Source of the DNA: Poecilobothrus nobilitatus
Taxonomy: Eukaryota > Arthropoda > Insecta > Diptera > Dolichopodidae
NCBI GenBank assembly: GCA_947095535.1
Contig: OX352772.1
Span: 219,895,488 to 219,959,487, forward strand
Length of the DNA stretch: 64,000 nt
Reading direction: 5' to 3'
The position numbers and the translations under genes were made by a program. Positions 53,111-63,949 of the stretch are shown here, piece after piece (within the stretch, counting starts at the first letter, position 1; the number at the start of each line of letters is the position of its first letter). The notes under the pieces were generated by a model that saw only the letters and a program-made list of their open reading frames with translations, did no database searches and had not been told where the DNA came from.

Positions 53111-53797
53111 ATGAATAATACAACATTTAATAAAATGATAATTTTAAAACCCGAGATTTATGAGAAAATGAAGCAAAATGACTTCAAACTTAATGAGTTG
53201 GAAAAAAATATGAAAAAAATATTGTTAAATAAACATCTCACGGACACTCAAAAATGGTATTTATACAGACAAAATCTATTTAAAATAAGAAACAAAAAAC
53301 GACAACTTCCTAGAAATAAAGAGGAGAAAATAAAAATTACGGAAACAAAAGGTACTCAAACTCGTACAAAACCAATGTATATAGATGTCGAAACTCAATC
53401 GCATTTTCCTGAATATAAGAATGTTGGAATACAAGTTGTTCCTGATGAAGAAGAAGTATATGAAAAAAAAGCTGATGACGAAGTATTTGATGATGAAATT
53501 CGGGAAAATGTTTTAACAAAAGCATTGTCAGCTGCTTCAGTTGGAGAACGTCTTAGAAAAAGAAAATCAATTAGAAATCAAAATGTACAAATTTTTGAAA
53601 CTGATACAGGAGATATTATAACTGTTCCTTTAGATAGGCCAAGCCCACAAACAAAAAAAGAAAAAACTATAAATAGCAAAGAGTTGAATAATTCGTCAAG
53701 ACGTGTTTTAAGGTCAGCAGTAGGTAATACTCAAACAGAACTTAATTTTCCAATTCGTAAGAATAAATCAGCAAGCTCATGGACAACATACAAGTAA
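53111..53797 (+). CDS. P3 unknown virion-block protein
   Basis: 228 residues, intact, 27 bp after the ATPase. The N-terminal helix IILKPEIYEKMKQNDFK resembles the opening of Polinton proteins located beside the ATPase (compare the DUF8207-type proteins, which share position but not the WDDPNELV signature). Then come a basic region, an acidic patch (DEEEVYEKKADDEVFDDE), a helical ENVLTKALSAASVGERLRK and a disordered Ser/Thr tail. Possible core or scaffold protein; not recognised. Overlaps the next gene by 19 bp. Confidence 0.5.
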   Translation: MNNTTFNKMIILKPEIYEKMKQNDFKLNELEKNMKKILLNKHLTDTQKWYLYRQNLFKIRNKKRQLPRNKEEKIKITETKGTQTRTKPMYIDVETQSHFPEYKNVGIQVVPDEEEVYEKKADDEVFDDEIRENVLTKALSAASVGERLRKRKSIRNQNVQIFETDTGDIITVPLDRPSPQTKKEKTINSKELNNSSRRVLRSAVGNTQTELNFPIRKNKSASSWTTYK

Positions 53798-54371
53798 ATA
53801 ATGAATTTTATGTCACTTTACTCAGTGATTCATCTATGAACTATTATCCAGAAAATTCATTATCATCTTTCACAAATAAATTGAATAAATACATGTGTGA
53901 TTCAAGGTGGAAAGTCGGTATTTCAGAAATGTATACTAAGCCTAAAATAGATATAAAAATAAGAGCAAATTACGCTTATACCCTCGAAGGACTTTTGACA
54001 ACATGTTTCAATCAAGTATCTTTTAAAGTTACAGATTTTAAAAAATATAAATCACGTGTAATAGAAGCTTTCAAAACTTTTATAGATAGTCCACAATTGA
54101 TTCCCATTTGTAAACCAGATATGTTTTTATATATACAGACATAATTGAACCACAAAAAATAGGTGATAAAGATGTAAGGTGTTTAAGATCTGTTAACATA
54201 CAAAATTCTTTCACTGATACTTTAAAGGATTTCAATAATATTCAATATTGCAATGTGGAGAAATCCTTTAATAACATTTCATTACTTTTATGTGATAAAT
54301 ATAGATACAAAACAAACTTTTCCAATAGTTTAATTCCAACAAAAATTGTATTACATTTTAAAAAAGTATAA
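53779..54371 (+). pseudogene. mCP: P3 penton-like minor capsid protein, one frameshift
   Basis: Starts MDNIQVNNEFYVTLLSD, with SSLSSFTNKLNKYM and WKVGISEMYTKP typical of the wide-spread penton protein of this lineage. A one-base slip near 54130 ends the frame at 54144; the rest (IIEPQKIGD, CLRSVNIQN, LIPTKIVLHFKKV) continues in another frame to 54371. Confidence 0.75.
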
Positions 54372-54417
54372 ATAAAAGCGATTTTACAAAACTATATATT
54401 ATTTTATTTTATTCATT

Positions 54418-54855
54418 ATGGAGAGAGTATACTATAAGTATTATTTAATTCAATCTGGTAGAGGACTTGATGATATCGGCCCTTTATTACCTTCAACCGT
54501 ACCTTTTCAAAGAGGTCGTGGATGGGGAAGCTTTTTTGGGGGACTTCTTAGATATTTGAAACCATTATTTACTTCAAACGCTGATATTTTGAAAAAAGAG
54601 GTTATTAACTCTGGTATCAATGCTTTATCTGATATTGCATCTGGTGCAAATGTAAAAGAAGTTATGCAAGATCGTAGTAAAGAGATTGTTAAAAATGTAC
54701 GCCGTGATGCCGTACGAAAACTAAATGAAATGTATGGTTCTGGTAAAAGAAAACGAAAAGCTATAAAAAGGCCATTCATTAAAAATTTAAACTATTTTAC
54801 GTCAAAACGACGCAGAGATAATAACAAAAAGAAACAAAAAGATATTTTTAATTAA
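54418..54855 (+). CDS. P3 glycine-rich/basic virion protein
   Basis: 145 residues, intact. Start MERVYYKYYLIQSGRG, then DDIGPLLPSTV, QRGRGWGSFFGGLLRYLKPL, NALSDIASGANVKEVM and a very basic C-terminus (GSGKRKRKAIKRP, KRRRDNNKKKQK). Common between penton and MCP genes in this Polinton lineage. The amphipathic middle and basic tail suggest a minor core or membrane-active virion protein analogous to adenovirus pVI/pX (inference). Three bases before the MCP ATG. Confidence 0.65.
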   Translation: MERVYYKYYLIQSGRGLDDIGPLLPSTVPFQRGRGWGSFFGGLLRYLKPLFTSNADILKKEVINSGINALSDIASGANVKEVMQDRSKEIVKNVRRDAVRKLNEMYGSGKRKRKAIKRPFIKNLNYFTSKRRRDNNKKKQKDIFN

Positions 54856-54857
54856 TT

Positions 54858-56127
54858 ATGATTAAGTGTATGAAATCTGAGTTGGATATTTTTAAAACCC
54901 AACCCATTCAGTCTAGCATTTTACGATCTGAAGAAGTTTCCTACAATCCTATTGCTTCTTTAGACAACCCTTCAACTATTGAATTTGTTTCACTGGGTCA
55001 TGGCGATACATATAAAGATTTGTCTTCTACATATTTGAGATTAAAAGTACAGATCTTAAAGAAAGATGGAACGCAATGGAATAATTATAAAAATGCTGAA
55101 GGAAGAATAATAATACAACCAAGTGTAGTTAATAACATTTTACATTCTTTAATAAAACAATGTAAAGTTCAATTAAATGGTAAAAATATAACACCGTCTG
55201 ATGGAAATTATCACTATTGAGCTTATACTGAATCTTTAGTAAATTATGGTACAGATGCTGCTGCACTCATTTAGAGTGCAGGATGGATTTTAGATAAAGC
55301 AAATATAGCTAAATCTGATAATAATGGTTCAAAAGAGCGCCAAAAATTGTATCATAATAGCAATGTAGTGGAACTTATGGGTAAACTACACGAAGATATG
55401 TTTAATCAACCTACTCTACTTGTAAATAATGTTGACATTCGTATAGTTTTAATGCTTGAAAAACCAGATTTTTATCTATTTGCAGACGATTCTGATGAAT
55501 CACAATTAAAAATTATAGAAGCCACGCTATTTATGACACATGTTACCGTTAATCCAAGCGTACTGTTAGTGCTAAATACAATTATAAACGCGTTGAAGTA
55601 AAAAGTTTTACAATTCCAATGAACAGCTCGTCAATATCGCTTGATAATGTTTTTATTGGACAGTTGCCAAACACAATAATTTTTTGTATGACAGAAAATG
55701 TGGGTTACGCTGGAAAAAGATCAAAAAACCCGTACAATTTTAAATATTTTGATATTTCACAATTTGTGTTAAACGTAAATGGTGTTCAAATACCTAATTC
55801 AGCAATTGAAACGAGTTTTTCAGATGAAAATAATTCCTGTACAAGAGCATACACTACACTTTTTCAGGAACTGGAATTTACCACAATGATAAAGGTCATC
55901 AGATAACAAAGTCAATGTTTAGTAATGGGTTTTTTATACTAGATTTTGATTTAACTCCAGATGCATCTGGAAATGAAGTATGTCAAGGTTTACTAAACCA
56001 GGGTACGGTTAGAATTGAGGCAAGGCTATCAAAACCACTCACATCTACACTCACTGCTATTGTTTATGGAGAATTTGATGCAAGCATACAAATTGATAAA
56101 AATCGAAATATATTTACAAATCTATAA
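54858..56127 (+). pseudogene. MCP: P3 major capsid protein, stops and frameshifts
   Basis: The first frame gives SELDIFKTQPIQSSIL and EFVSLGHGDTYKDLSSTYL, then TGA at 55218-55220 and TAG near 55272. It continues with VVELMGKLHEDMFNQP and TLLVNNVDIRIVL to a shift near 55600, then FIGQLPNTIIFCMTE, SQFVLNVNGVQIPNS and finally GFFILDFDLTPDASG to 56127. About 420 residues originally. Hexon-like double jelly-roll protein shared with adintovirus-type Polintons. Confidence 0.85.
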
Positions 56128-56164
56128 ATAGAATACTGAAACATGTATTTGAATATTCGACACG

Positions 56165-56494
56165 ATGTCATCGTCCTGTGCACTTGTGGATGTGAAGTTT
56201 TGTTGTGATGATAAAAATACTTCATTTGTAAAAGATATTTGTTTAGTTGGAATTAAAGAACCTTGTAAAAAATTTGTAAAAGAGTTTACTTACAAATTTC
56301 CAACCAAAGAAATTATAAATGAAAATTTTGAAAATTACTCTTTCGGAACTGTACATAATGATAAAATTAATAAAGAATTAAGACCGGTACTAGAAAAATT
56401 TGATGTTATTATAACAAATGAAAAAATAAAAAAGGAGTTTTTAATGAACTACATTAATGAAATAAGTAGAGTGTATGATTTGAGTCAGTTTTAG
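56165..56494 (+). CDS. Small unknown protein after MCP (P3)
   Basis: 109 residues, intact. SCALVDVKFCCDDKNTSFVKD, KKFVKEFTYKFP, FENYSFGTVHND and KFDVIITNEKIKKEF. Homologue at P1 46025. Resembles a compact alpha/beta protein; the family is not recognised. It directly precedes the protease position. Confidence 0.55.
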   Translation: MSSSCALVDVKFCCDDKNTSFVKDICLVGIKEPCKKFVKEFTYKFPTKEIINENFENYSFGTVHNDKINKELRPVLEKFDVIITNEKIKKEFLMNYINEISRVYDLSQF

Positions 56495-56496
56495 TC

Positions 56497-56719
56497 ATGA
56501 ACACTTTAGAAATAATTAGTGTTTTAAAATAATAGTGTTTTAAAATACCTTTACGTTTTTGGCTGGTATAGATGTTTTGGTTTAAGTATGAAAACTTTTT
56601 TGAATGAATTTCACAAAGATAATCATATAGAAAACGACAATCTGATTATTAATATGTTCTATAATTTATTTGGAAATTCAAATTTTTCACAATCTTGTGT
56701 ACCTCAGCAATATAATTAA
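56497..56719 (+). pseudogene. PRO: P3 protease remnant, catalytic core deleted
   Basis: The start MNTLEIISVLK matches the P1 protease start (MNTLQISKVLT) and then ends. A 43-codon frame at 56588-56719 (KTFLNEFHKDNHIENDNL) looks like the C-terminal helix of the protease. The His, Asp and Cys regions between them are missing, so P3 has no usable protease in this position. Confidence 0.5.
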
Positions 56720-56773
56720 TATTAAAAAGCTTTACTTAAAACGTAGTAATGGAAGACCAATTCGAACACAAAT

Positions 56774-57298
56774 TTGTTGTTGAGCTATACATATTTTCTC
56801 AACAGAAATCAGTCATTAAAAGTTCTTGTTGGTTTTGATACAGAATCTCTTGTAGCAACTTGCATTTTTCACCTTATTGGAAAAAAGCTAGCTATTTTAA
56901 AATATCACGATTGGTGCAAGTTCCATCAGCAATTTTGTGAAAGGTACTCGAAACAATCAATAAACAATACAAAATTATGTTTAGAATATGGGTTAAGAAT
57001 TGTTATTGGTCGATGTCTTAGTATTAACAAGAAGGAAGCTGACACATTTTACAACTTAATTGATTTTCTTCAAGCTGTAATGATACACAATAAAAGTGTT
57101 GAATCAAATGTACGGGAATATGTTATTAAATATATAAAAACGTGTCAAGAAAAGCATGTTATGAAATTGCATGAAGAAATATATATTCCAATACAACGTT
57201 ATAATGTTCAATGTAATTATTCTAGATTGTTTTTTGAAATACCTGTACTACTAGAAAATAAAATTTGTAATATTTTAGTCAAGAACAACAATAAATGA
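56774..57298 (+). CDS. Unknown conserved protein (P3)
   Basis: 174 residues. The true start may be the ATG at 56750, which opens MEDQFEHKF in another frame. Contains GFDTESLVATCIFHLIGKK, KYHDWCKFHQQFCERY and DFLQAVMIHNKSVESNVREY. A P1 copy is at 47092. All-alpha/beta composition with several Cys; the family is not recognised. Confidence 0.5.
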   Translation: MLLSYTYFLNRNQSLKVLVGFDTESLVATCIFHLIGKKLAILKYHDWCKFHQQFCERYSKQSINNTKLCLEYGLRIVIGRCLSINKKEADTFYNLIDFLQAVMIHNKSVESNVREYVIKYIKTCQEKHVMKLHEEIYIPIQRYNVQCNYSRLFFEIPVLLENKICNILVKNNNK

Positions 57299-57390
57299 AA
57301 AATTTGTAAAATTTATTTAATTTGTTTTTATTATGAAATACTTATAGATACATATACATTTATACAAATATTCTTATATATTATTTTAGG

Positions 57391-57633
57391 CTATAAATTA
57401 TTTCTAAAAAATTCTGCAAAATAGTCAGGATCTCCTTCTTGGTTATTTATTTCCCAAATTTGTTGCTCATCTGTATCTTCATCTAAAACTTGAAACGGTG
57501 GTATGAATTCTTTAGTTTCCATTAATTCCTCGTCATCTACAGTACATGTAATTTCATCAACTTGAACCTCATTTTGTGTACTGACTATTGCAGCTTCCTC
57601 AGTAAATGGAAATGTTGTTAAATCAGCTGCCAT
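57391..57633 (-). CDS. Small acidic protein (P3), unknown
   Basis: 80 residues, strongly acidic (VDDEELMETKEF, LDEDTDEQQIW) with a C-terminal DPDYFAEFFRNNL. Open and with ATG; no homologue seen elsewhere in the window. Could be an acidic regulatory protein. Tail-to-tail with the preceding gene and divergent from the integrase. Confidence 0.45.
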   Translation of the reverse strand: MAADLTTFPFTEEAAIVSTQNEVQVDEITCTVDDEELMETKEFIPPFQVLDEDTDEQQIWEINNQEGDPDYFAEFFRNNL

Positions 57634-57795
57634 TTTTGTAAAATATCTTACAAAAATTGAGTTAAAAATGATTTGCCAGTAAAATTGAACCGCATCATAT
57701 ACTGTAGAACACAGTCAAAATTTAGAGTTTTCACAGTATATAAATAAAGAAATGTAAAATTGGATTTTTAAAACTAGTTAGATGGTGTAAAAATC

Positions 57796-58712
57796 ATGTC
57801 AAGATCTCAAATAGTAAAAGAAATACATAGACCAGCTAGAAAAGGGTATCTTAGAAGGAAAGTCAAGCAGAAAGGAGGAAATGATACCTGTCAAATTGAT
57901 CTAGTGGAAATGATTCCTTATGAAAAATTCAACAAAGGTTTTAAATATATGTTAACCGTGATAGATATATTTTCTAAATATGCTTATGCTGAACCAATTA
58001 AAACTAAAACTGGTAGTAATGTTTTAAATGTGTTAAAGAAAATTATAAAACGAGCTAAAAACCTACCTAAAAACATTCATTCAGATCAAGGTAAAGAATT
58101 TTTCAATTCGATATTTCAAAATTTTGTTGTAAAGAAGGGTATTAATCACTATCATACTTACTCTGAAATTTAAGCATCTATTGTAGAACGCTTTAATCGA
58201 ACTTTAAAAAATTTAATGTGGAAAATATTTAGTTTACAAGGAAACTACAAATGGATTAATATATTGCAATCTTTATTAAACACCTATAATTCCACTAAAC
58301 ATAGAACAACTAAATTACCTCCTGAAAAAATTTCTAAGAAAAACTAAAAATTTATTTTAAAAACTGTTTACAACCTAAAATTTCTCTAAAAGCTGAATAT
58401 AAAGTTGGAGACTATAATAGAATAAGTAAATTCAAAAAAACTTTTGAAAAAGGTTATCAACCGAATTGGTCTACTGAAATTTTTAAAATTATCAAAGTAA
58501 ACAGTACGTCTCCGATCACATATCAGCTGGTTGATTATAAAAATGATTCAATATTTGGTGGATTTTATGAGGAGGAACTCACATCTGTTAAACACCCAAA
58601 CGTATATCTTGTCGAGAAAATTTTAAAGAAAAAAGGCAATAAAGTTTTTGTTAAATGGCTTGGGTTTGACGAAAAACATAACACATGGATAAATTCAACA
58701 AATATTGTTTAA
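57796..58712 (+). pseudogene. INT: P3 integrase with chromodomain, broken
   Basis: 125 intact codons (MSRSQIVKEIHRPARKGYL, CQIDLVEMIPYEKF with the first catalytic Asp, IHSDQGKEFFNS with the second) to a TAA at 58171-58173. Then ASIVERFNRTLKN (catalytic Glu) in the same frame, a further stop and shifts near 58345, a linker (KVGDYNRISKFK) and a chromodomain (YLVEKILKKKGNKV, FVKWLGFDEK, NTWIN) to 58712. Confidence 0.88.
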
Positions 58713-59076
58713 TAATATCTGTAAAATAAAACTTTAATAAGGATCTGAAAAACTTGCTAACATCTGAAAAATAAAATAAAATTAAGAACAGTACAAAACT
58801 TATTTGAAATGAAATTTTTTATTGAACAAATTCTTTATATAAAAATAAAACTTGATAACATCTGAAAAATAAAACAAAATCTTAAAATCTCAAAAATAAA
58901 ATAAAATCTTAACATCTGAAAAATGAAAATAAATTTAGAATAGTACAAAATTTATTTGAAATAAAATTTTTTATTGAACAAATTCTTTATATAAAATTCT
59001 TAATATAAAAACATAATTCTTAATATATAATAATTTTTATTCTATAAATGATATAACATAAAAGCTTAAACTATAA
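58713..59076. repeat. AT-rich duplicated spacer
   Basis: No gene. Two copies of a unit of about 150 bp (around 58755-58850 and 58900-59000) sharing AACATCTGAAAAATAAAATA and TTTTTTATTGAACAAATTC. Convergent gene ends with several AATAAA signals. Confidence 0.6.
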
Positions 59077-59628
59077 TTATTGTTTTGTGGTGAATTGAAA
59101 ATCACCACGTTCTTCTTTTAAAATTAACTCGTAAACGAGGAAATAAGTATTTTTTTCGATTTCCTCTCGGAAATCGTTATCTTCAAATACCGCAACTTTT
59201 TGTTGCGGTATAAATATAATATTATTAAGGGTCTCGAAGACCCATTTTTCACCATAAACGGTGTTAATTTTTTTTATTTTATGTATTTTATAGAGCCTAC
59301 TTGGCTCCATGTCTTTAACCTTTAAAAATTTTTTTAAAGCTTTTTTTTTTGTATTAAATAATTCCACCAGTTTTCTTTTTTTGGTGGAATTTGGTGTTGT
59401 TTCATGATAGAGAAAATGATGCGCCAGCAAATGTTCAATTTGCTCTGGTGGCTGAGAAAATGAGTGTTGTAGTTATTGTTGCTCTTGTTGATGATGATGT
59501 TGCTGTTGTTGTTGTTGTTGTTGCTCATGATAAAGTGGCATTTTCGCCATCTTTTTCTTTTTTGTAGAAATTTGCGCCTGTATTATTACATCATCCAGCA
59601 CGTAAACTTTATCAAATTCCTGTGCCAT
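59077..59628 (-). pseudogene. P3 SSB-like protein, one stop in Gln/His tract
   Basis: ATG at 59628 (MAQEFDKVYVLDDVII, like the outer MDTIEIIDDIVIV). A Gln/His run coded by CAA/CAT repeats (59450-59525) contains a TAA near 59473, after which the frame continues to 59077. Core LYKIHKIKKINTVYGEKWVF and NIIFIPQQKV match the other SSB-like proteins. It may re-initiate at a downstream ATG. Confidence 0.55.
59450..59525. repeat. (TTG)n/(CAA)n microsatellite
   Basis: TTGTTG and GATGATG runs coding Gln/His in the SSB-like gene. Confidence 0.85.
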
Positions 59629-60105
59629 CCTGCTTGCTTAAAATTAAACTGATATTTTTATAAAATCTCGATGTATTTATATAAAAATACGAGTAATATT
59701 ATAACAAAATAAAAACTTTAGAACTAGTGACACTCTTGCAAATATTTTCTAAGTGGAAAGGGTAAAATCTATCAAAAATGTAAGTTGATTGCAATGTTGC
59801 TAATATTTTTTATGTACAAAAAGGGCAATTTATTAAATTGCCGTTCGATTACAATGTTGTAATACTACTTTCTATTTAAAATACGTATAAGATGAGAATC
59901 TAATTATTAATGAAATATAATTAATTATACTGTCATTTGATTACAATTTATATCTTTAAGATAAATTTTAAATTAAATTGTAGTTTGAAAATTACAATGT
60001 TGCATAAAATTTTCTATTTACATCTTAAGATAAGATTAAGATGGGATTCTAATTAAAACAACTAAAATTTATTAAAGCATCATTTTAATGAGATAATTTA
60101 TTAAA
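59629..60105. promoter_or_regulatory. Divergent SSB/PolB promoter with palindrome array
   Basis: No gene. The dyad ATTACAA-TG-TTGTAAT and near copies occur at 59787-59804, 59847-59863, 59991-60005 and 60115-60133. A longer unit starting TTATTAAATTGCCGTT is repeated at 59830 and about 60100. Its position between two replication genes suggests an operator or origin (inference). Confidence 0.5.
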
Positions 60106-63100
60106 TTGCCGTTTGATTACATAGTTGTAATACTGTTTTCTATTTATTTATTTTTCTATTTAATTAAATCCGTACCTGAAAATAGAGAACCAATTAGCTG
60201 GATTAAGGATGCTATACATCAAATAATCAGGATTGCTGTAAAAGACGTGAATTCCACTGATAAGATTGGGTTAACATTTTGTGGAGAGAGCTTTGAACAT
60301 CAAGGTCCTGCGTACCTCAGTTTTAGATCCGCTCATGAACTTAAATTTGGCGACGTTTGGGTTGTAATTTCTAATGTTTTTCAAAGTAATTCTGAAGGTA
60401 GTTATTTATAAAGCATTTTTTGTTTCAATTAATAATAAACTATTTTTATTTTATGTCTATAGGCTTAAGTACAGCCACTTTTTGTTTAACAGTTACCCGT
60501 GTTAGATTACCATCTGGTAGAGGTAGAAATAATAAATATTCAAATTATAAAGAGGAATGCTTAAATAGGAACGGAATAATAACAATAAAAAACAGCGATA
60601 ATTTATGTCTACCACGTGCACTTGTTGTTTCAATAGCTAAAATTGAAAAATTTATTGAATATGAAAAAATTCGAAACATAAAGGAAAACTTAAAACTTTA
60701 ATAGCTTTAAAATTATTAAAAACATCAAAAATAACAATTCCATCTGAAGGTTGCGGAATTCGTGAATTGAATCAATTTCAAAAATTTTTACATTGTTGTA
60801 TACAAAATTGTTGTATATAAATATGGAACAAGGGGTGCAGAAGTAATATTTGAAGGATTTAATAATGGAAAAAAAATTAACTTGCTATACCATAATAATC
60901 ATTATAATGTAATAACTTCGCTCACAGCTGCTTTTTGCACAGCATTTTATTGTGAAAAATGTCATATTCCGTATTCTAAAAAAAATGAACATAGGTGTTC
61001 GAAAAGTTGTCCTTGCTGTCAAAACTCACCTGCTTGTTCAATTAATGTTAAAAATATTTTATGTATGCAGTGTAATCGCGCATTTCGTGGTCAATCATGT
61101 TTTAAAAATCATAAGGCTTCCAGTTCAAAAAATAGAAGCACCTGTGAAGAAATTAGGAAATGCAAATCTTGTTTTAAAGTTCATAAAAGTTGTAGGACTC
61201 ATATATGTGGTGAATATTTTTGTCAAATTTGCGATAATCATGTTCCTGAAAACCATAAATGCTTCATTCAGCAAGACAAAACAAAAGTAAATTTTGAAAA
61301 CTGCATTTACGTATTTTATGATTTAGAAACAAGACAAGAAGAAATTAACTCTACAAAAATAAAAGAACATGTTCCAAGTTTATGTGTGGCTCAACTGAGA
61401 TGCTTTAAATGTATAAACATTGATTCTCTATACTTCTGTCAAAAATGTAAATTAAGAGAAAGAATTATTAAAACGAAAAATGTGATAGAGGATTTCATGG
61501 AATTTATTTTAAAATTAAGAAAGGTATTCAAAAAGATTGTCATAATTGCTCATAATAGGCAGGCGTTTGACCATCAGTTTATTCTGAATTATGTACTCAA
61601 TAAAACTGTACTTGAACCAAAGTTAATTAGGTACAGAGGTACAAAAATTATTGTTATGATAATTGATAGTATTAAATTTATTGATTCTATGAACTACTTT
61701 ACTATGGCCTTGGCAAAATTACCGAAAGCTTTTAATTTATCAATCAATTTGAAAAAGGGTTATTTTCCACATCTATTTAATAAATTGGAAAATGAAAATT
61801 ACCTTGGCACACTTCCAGCAATTAAATACTATAACTCTAATACAATGAAAGCAGATGAGCGTAATGAATTTTTAATGTGGTATGAACAAAATAGAAAATC
61901 AGAATTTAATATGGAGAAAGATATTTTAGGATACTGTAAAAATGATGTTGAAATTCTAACTAAAGCATGTCTGGTTTTCAGAAATTTTTTTTTAGAAGAA
62001 TGTAATGTTGAACCGTTTTTAGAAGCAACAACAATAGCTTCCGCCTGTAATCTTGTATATAGAAGAAACTTTCTCAAATCGAATACTATAGGAATTATAC
62101 TAAGAAAAGGATATAGGATGGTAGACAATCAGTCAAAAATTGCCATGCAATGCCTTATTTGGGAAAAAGATTTGAGAAAAATTGATTTGAAATGTACATT
62201 TAATGGAAAAGAAAAACAAATCGGAAATGTTAAAGTCGATGGATTTTGCGAAGAGACTATAGAAATATTTGAATTTTACTGTTGCTATTATCATGGAAAT
62301 CCAAAATGTTTAACGAACCAAAGGGATATACCATTACATGATAACTCTGGCGATACTTTGAATCTACGATATGAAAAAACATTAATGAGATCAGAGTTTA
62401 TAAAATCATGTGGATATAAAGTTATTGAGATGTGGGAATGTGAATTCCGGGAGCTAATGAGACACAATGAAAATATGAGATATTTAGAAAATCATTCATT
62501 AATTAATTTAGTTCCTTTAAATCCTCGTGATGCATTTTATGGCGGAAGAACGGGAATTACTTACACATATTATAAATGTAAACAAGGAGAAAAAATTAAA
62601 TACATAGATGTAGATAGATAGATGTTCCTTATACCCATATGTTTGCAAACGAGGAAAATTTCCCATAAACCATCCTAAGAGTTATGTTGGAGAAGATACT
62701 TGCTCCAAGTTAAACAGAATGACTATTGACGGTATTATTAAATGTAAAATCTTACCACCAACAAATCTATTACACCCCGTGTTACCTGTCAAACAAAATA
62801 ATAAATTGCTGTTCTTACTATGTAACACTTGTAGTGAACAAAAATATCAAGAAAAATACTGTGAACATACAGACGATGAAAGAGCATTAGTAGGAACTTG
62901 GGTAATTGATGAAATCAAAAAAGCGATTGAAAAAGGGTATAAGCTTTTAAATATTTATGAAGTTTGGGAATACGAAACAGCAAAATATGACAATTGCAAT
63001 GGAATTGATGGTTTATTCACTAAAATGATGAATAAATTTATAAAAATTAAACAAGAAGCTTCTGGGTGGCCAATAAAATGTAAAACTCAAAAAGAAAAGG

Positions 63101-63949
63101 AAGAATATATTGATAGTTTTTTTGAAAAGGAAGAAATTAAATTATAATACGATAAAGTAGTTAATAACCCTGGTTTAAGATCTTTTGCTAAGATTATTTT
63201 AAATTCATTCTGGGGAAAATTTGGGCAAAGGGAAAATCAACAACAAACCAGCATTATAAATCAACCTTTTAAACTTTATGAGTTAATAACAAACCCTTCT
63301 GTAGAAGTATGTCACATATTTCCAGTAAATGAAGAAAACATAGTGATTAGCTGGGAATATAAAGAAGAAGCAGTAACTTCTTTATCTACTGTCAACGTAA
63401 GTATCGCTGCTTATACAACAACACATGCTCGTCTTCAACTTAACAGTTATCTAGAGAAGTTGGATAGTAGAGTATTATATTATGACACCGATTCGGTGTT
63501 GTATATTATCCGAAAAGGAGAACATGAACCAGAAATAGGTGAATTTATAGGCGACATGACTGATGAATTAGAATGTTATGGTATAGGAAGTTATATTACA
63601 GAATTTGTAAGTGGTGGTCCCAAGAACTACGCTTACAAAATTTACTGTACAAAAGATAATACAGAAAAAATTGTTTGTAAAGTTAAAGGATTGTCTCTTA
63701 GCTTCTGAAGCTTCTCTAAAAATCAATTTTAATAGCATAAAGGCAGCAGTTTTAAATTCATTGAATAGTGCAGACACATACGTCATTTCAGAAAATATTC
63801 GTCGAAATAAAAATCATGATGTACTTACGATTCCCGAAATACAAAAATATGAACCAAAATCGGAAAAACGAAAATTTAATGAAGATGGTAGTTCTTTACC
63901 GTATGGATATAACAGAAAAAAGCAAATGTTGATAAGTAACTCAAAATAG
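60106..63949 (+). pseudogene. POLB: P3 DNA polymerase B with probable intron, broken
   Basis: N-terminal ENREPISWIKDAIHQII and AHELKFGDVWVVISNVFQSN, then an intron (60398-60462) and TATFCLTVTRVRLPSGRGR. Frameshift near 60695 and stops to 60880. Cys/His-rich fingers (about 60950-61270), exonuclease FYDLETRQ, AHNRQAFDHQF and YCKNDVEIL, motif A CSLYPYVCKRGKFP (shifted by GATA repeats at 62610-62625), B ILNSFWGKFG and C YYDTDSVLYI, and a C-terminal part after a shift near 63690 to 63949. No ATG is evident at the 5' end. Different subfamily from the inner/outer PolB, with no HNH-like insert. Confidence 0.88.
60398..60462 (+). other. Probable spliceosomal intron in P3 PolB
   Basis: GTAGTT...TCTATAG, 65 nt, with a T-rich tract before the AG. 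Read through, the frame ends after four codons. Removing it joins SNSE and LSTATFC through a Gly codon in phase 1 and restores the family's conserved continuity. Confidence 0.65.

Noticed and set aside
57796..58712. Retroviral or LTR-retrotransposon origin for the integrases
   Set aside because: No gag, protease-RT or LTRs nearby; every integrase sits beside Polinton capsid, ATPase and PolB genes.
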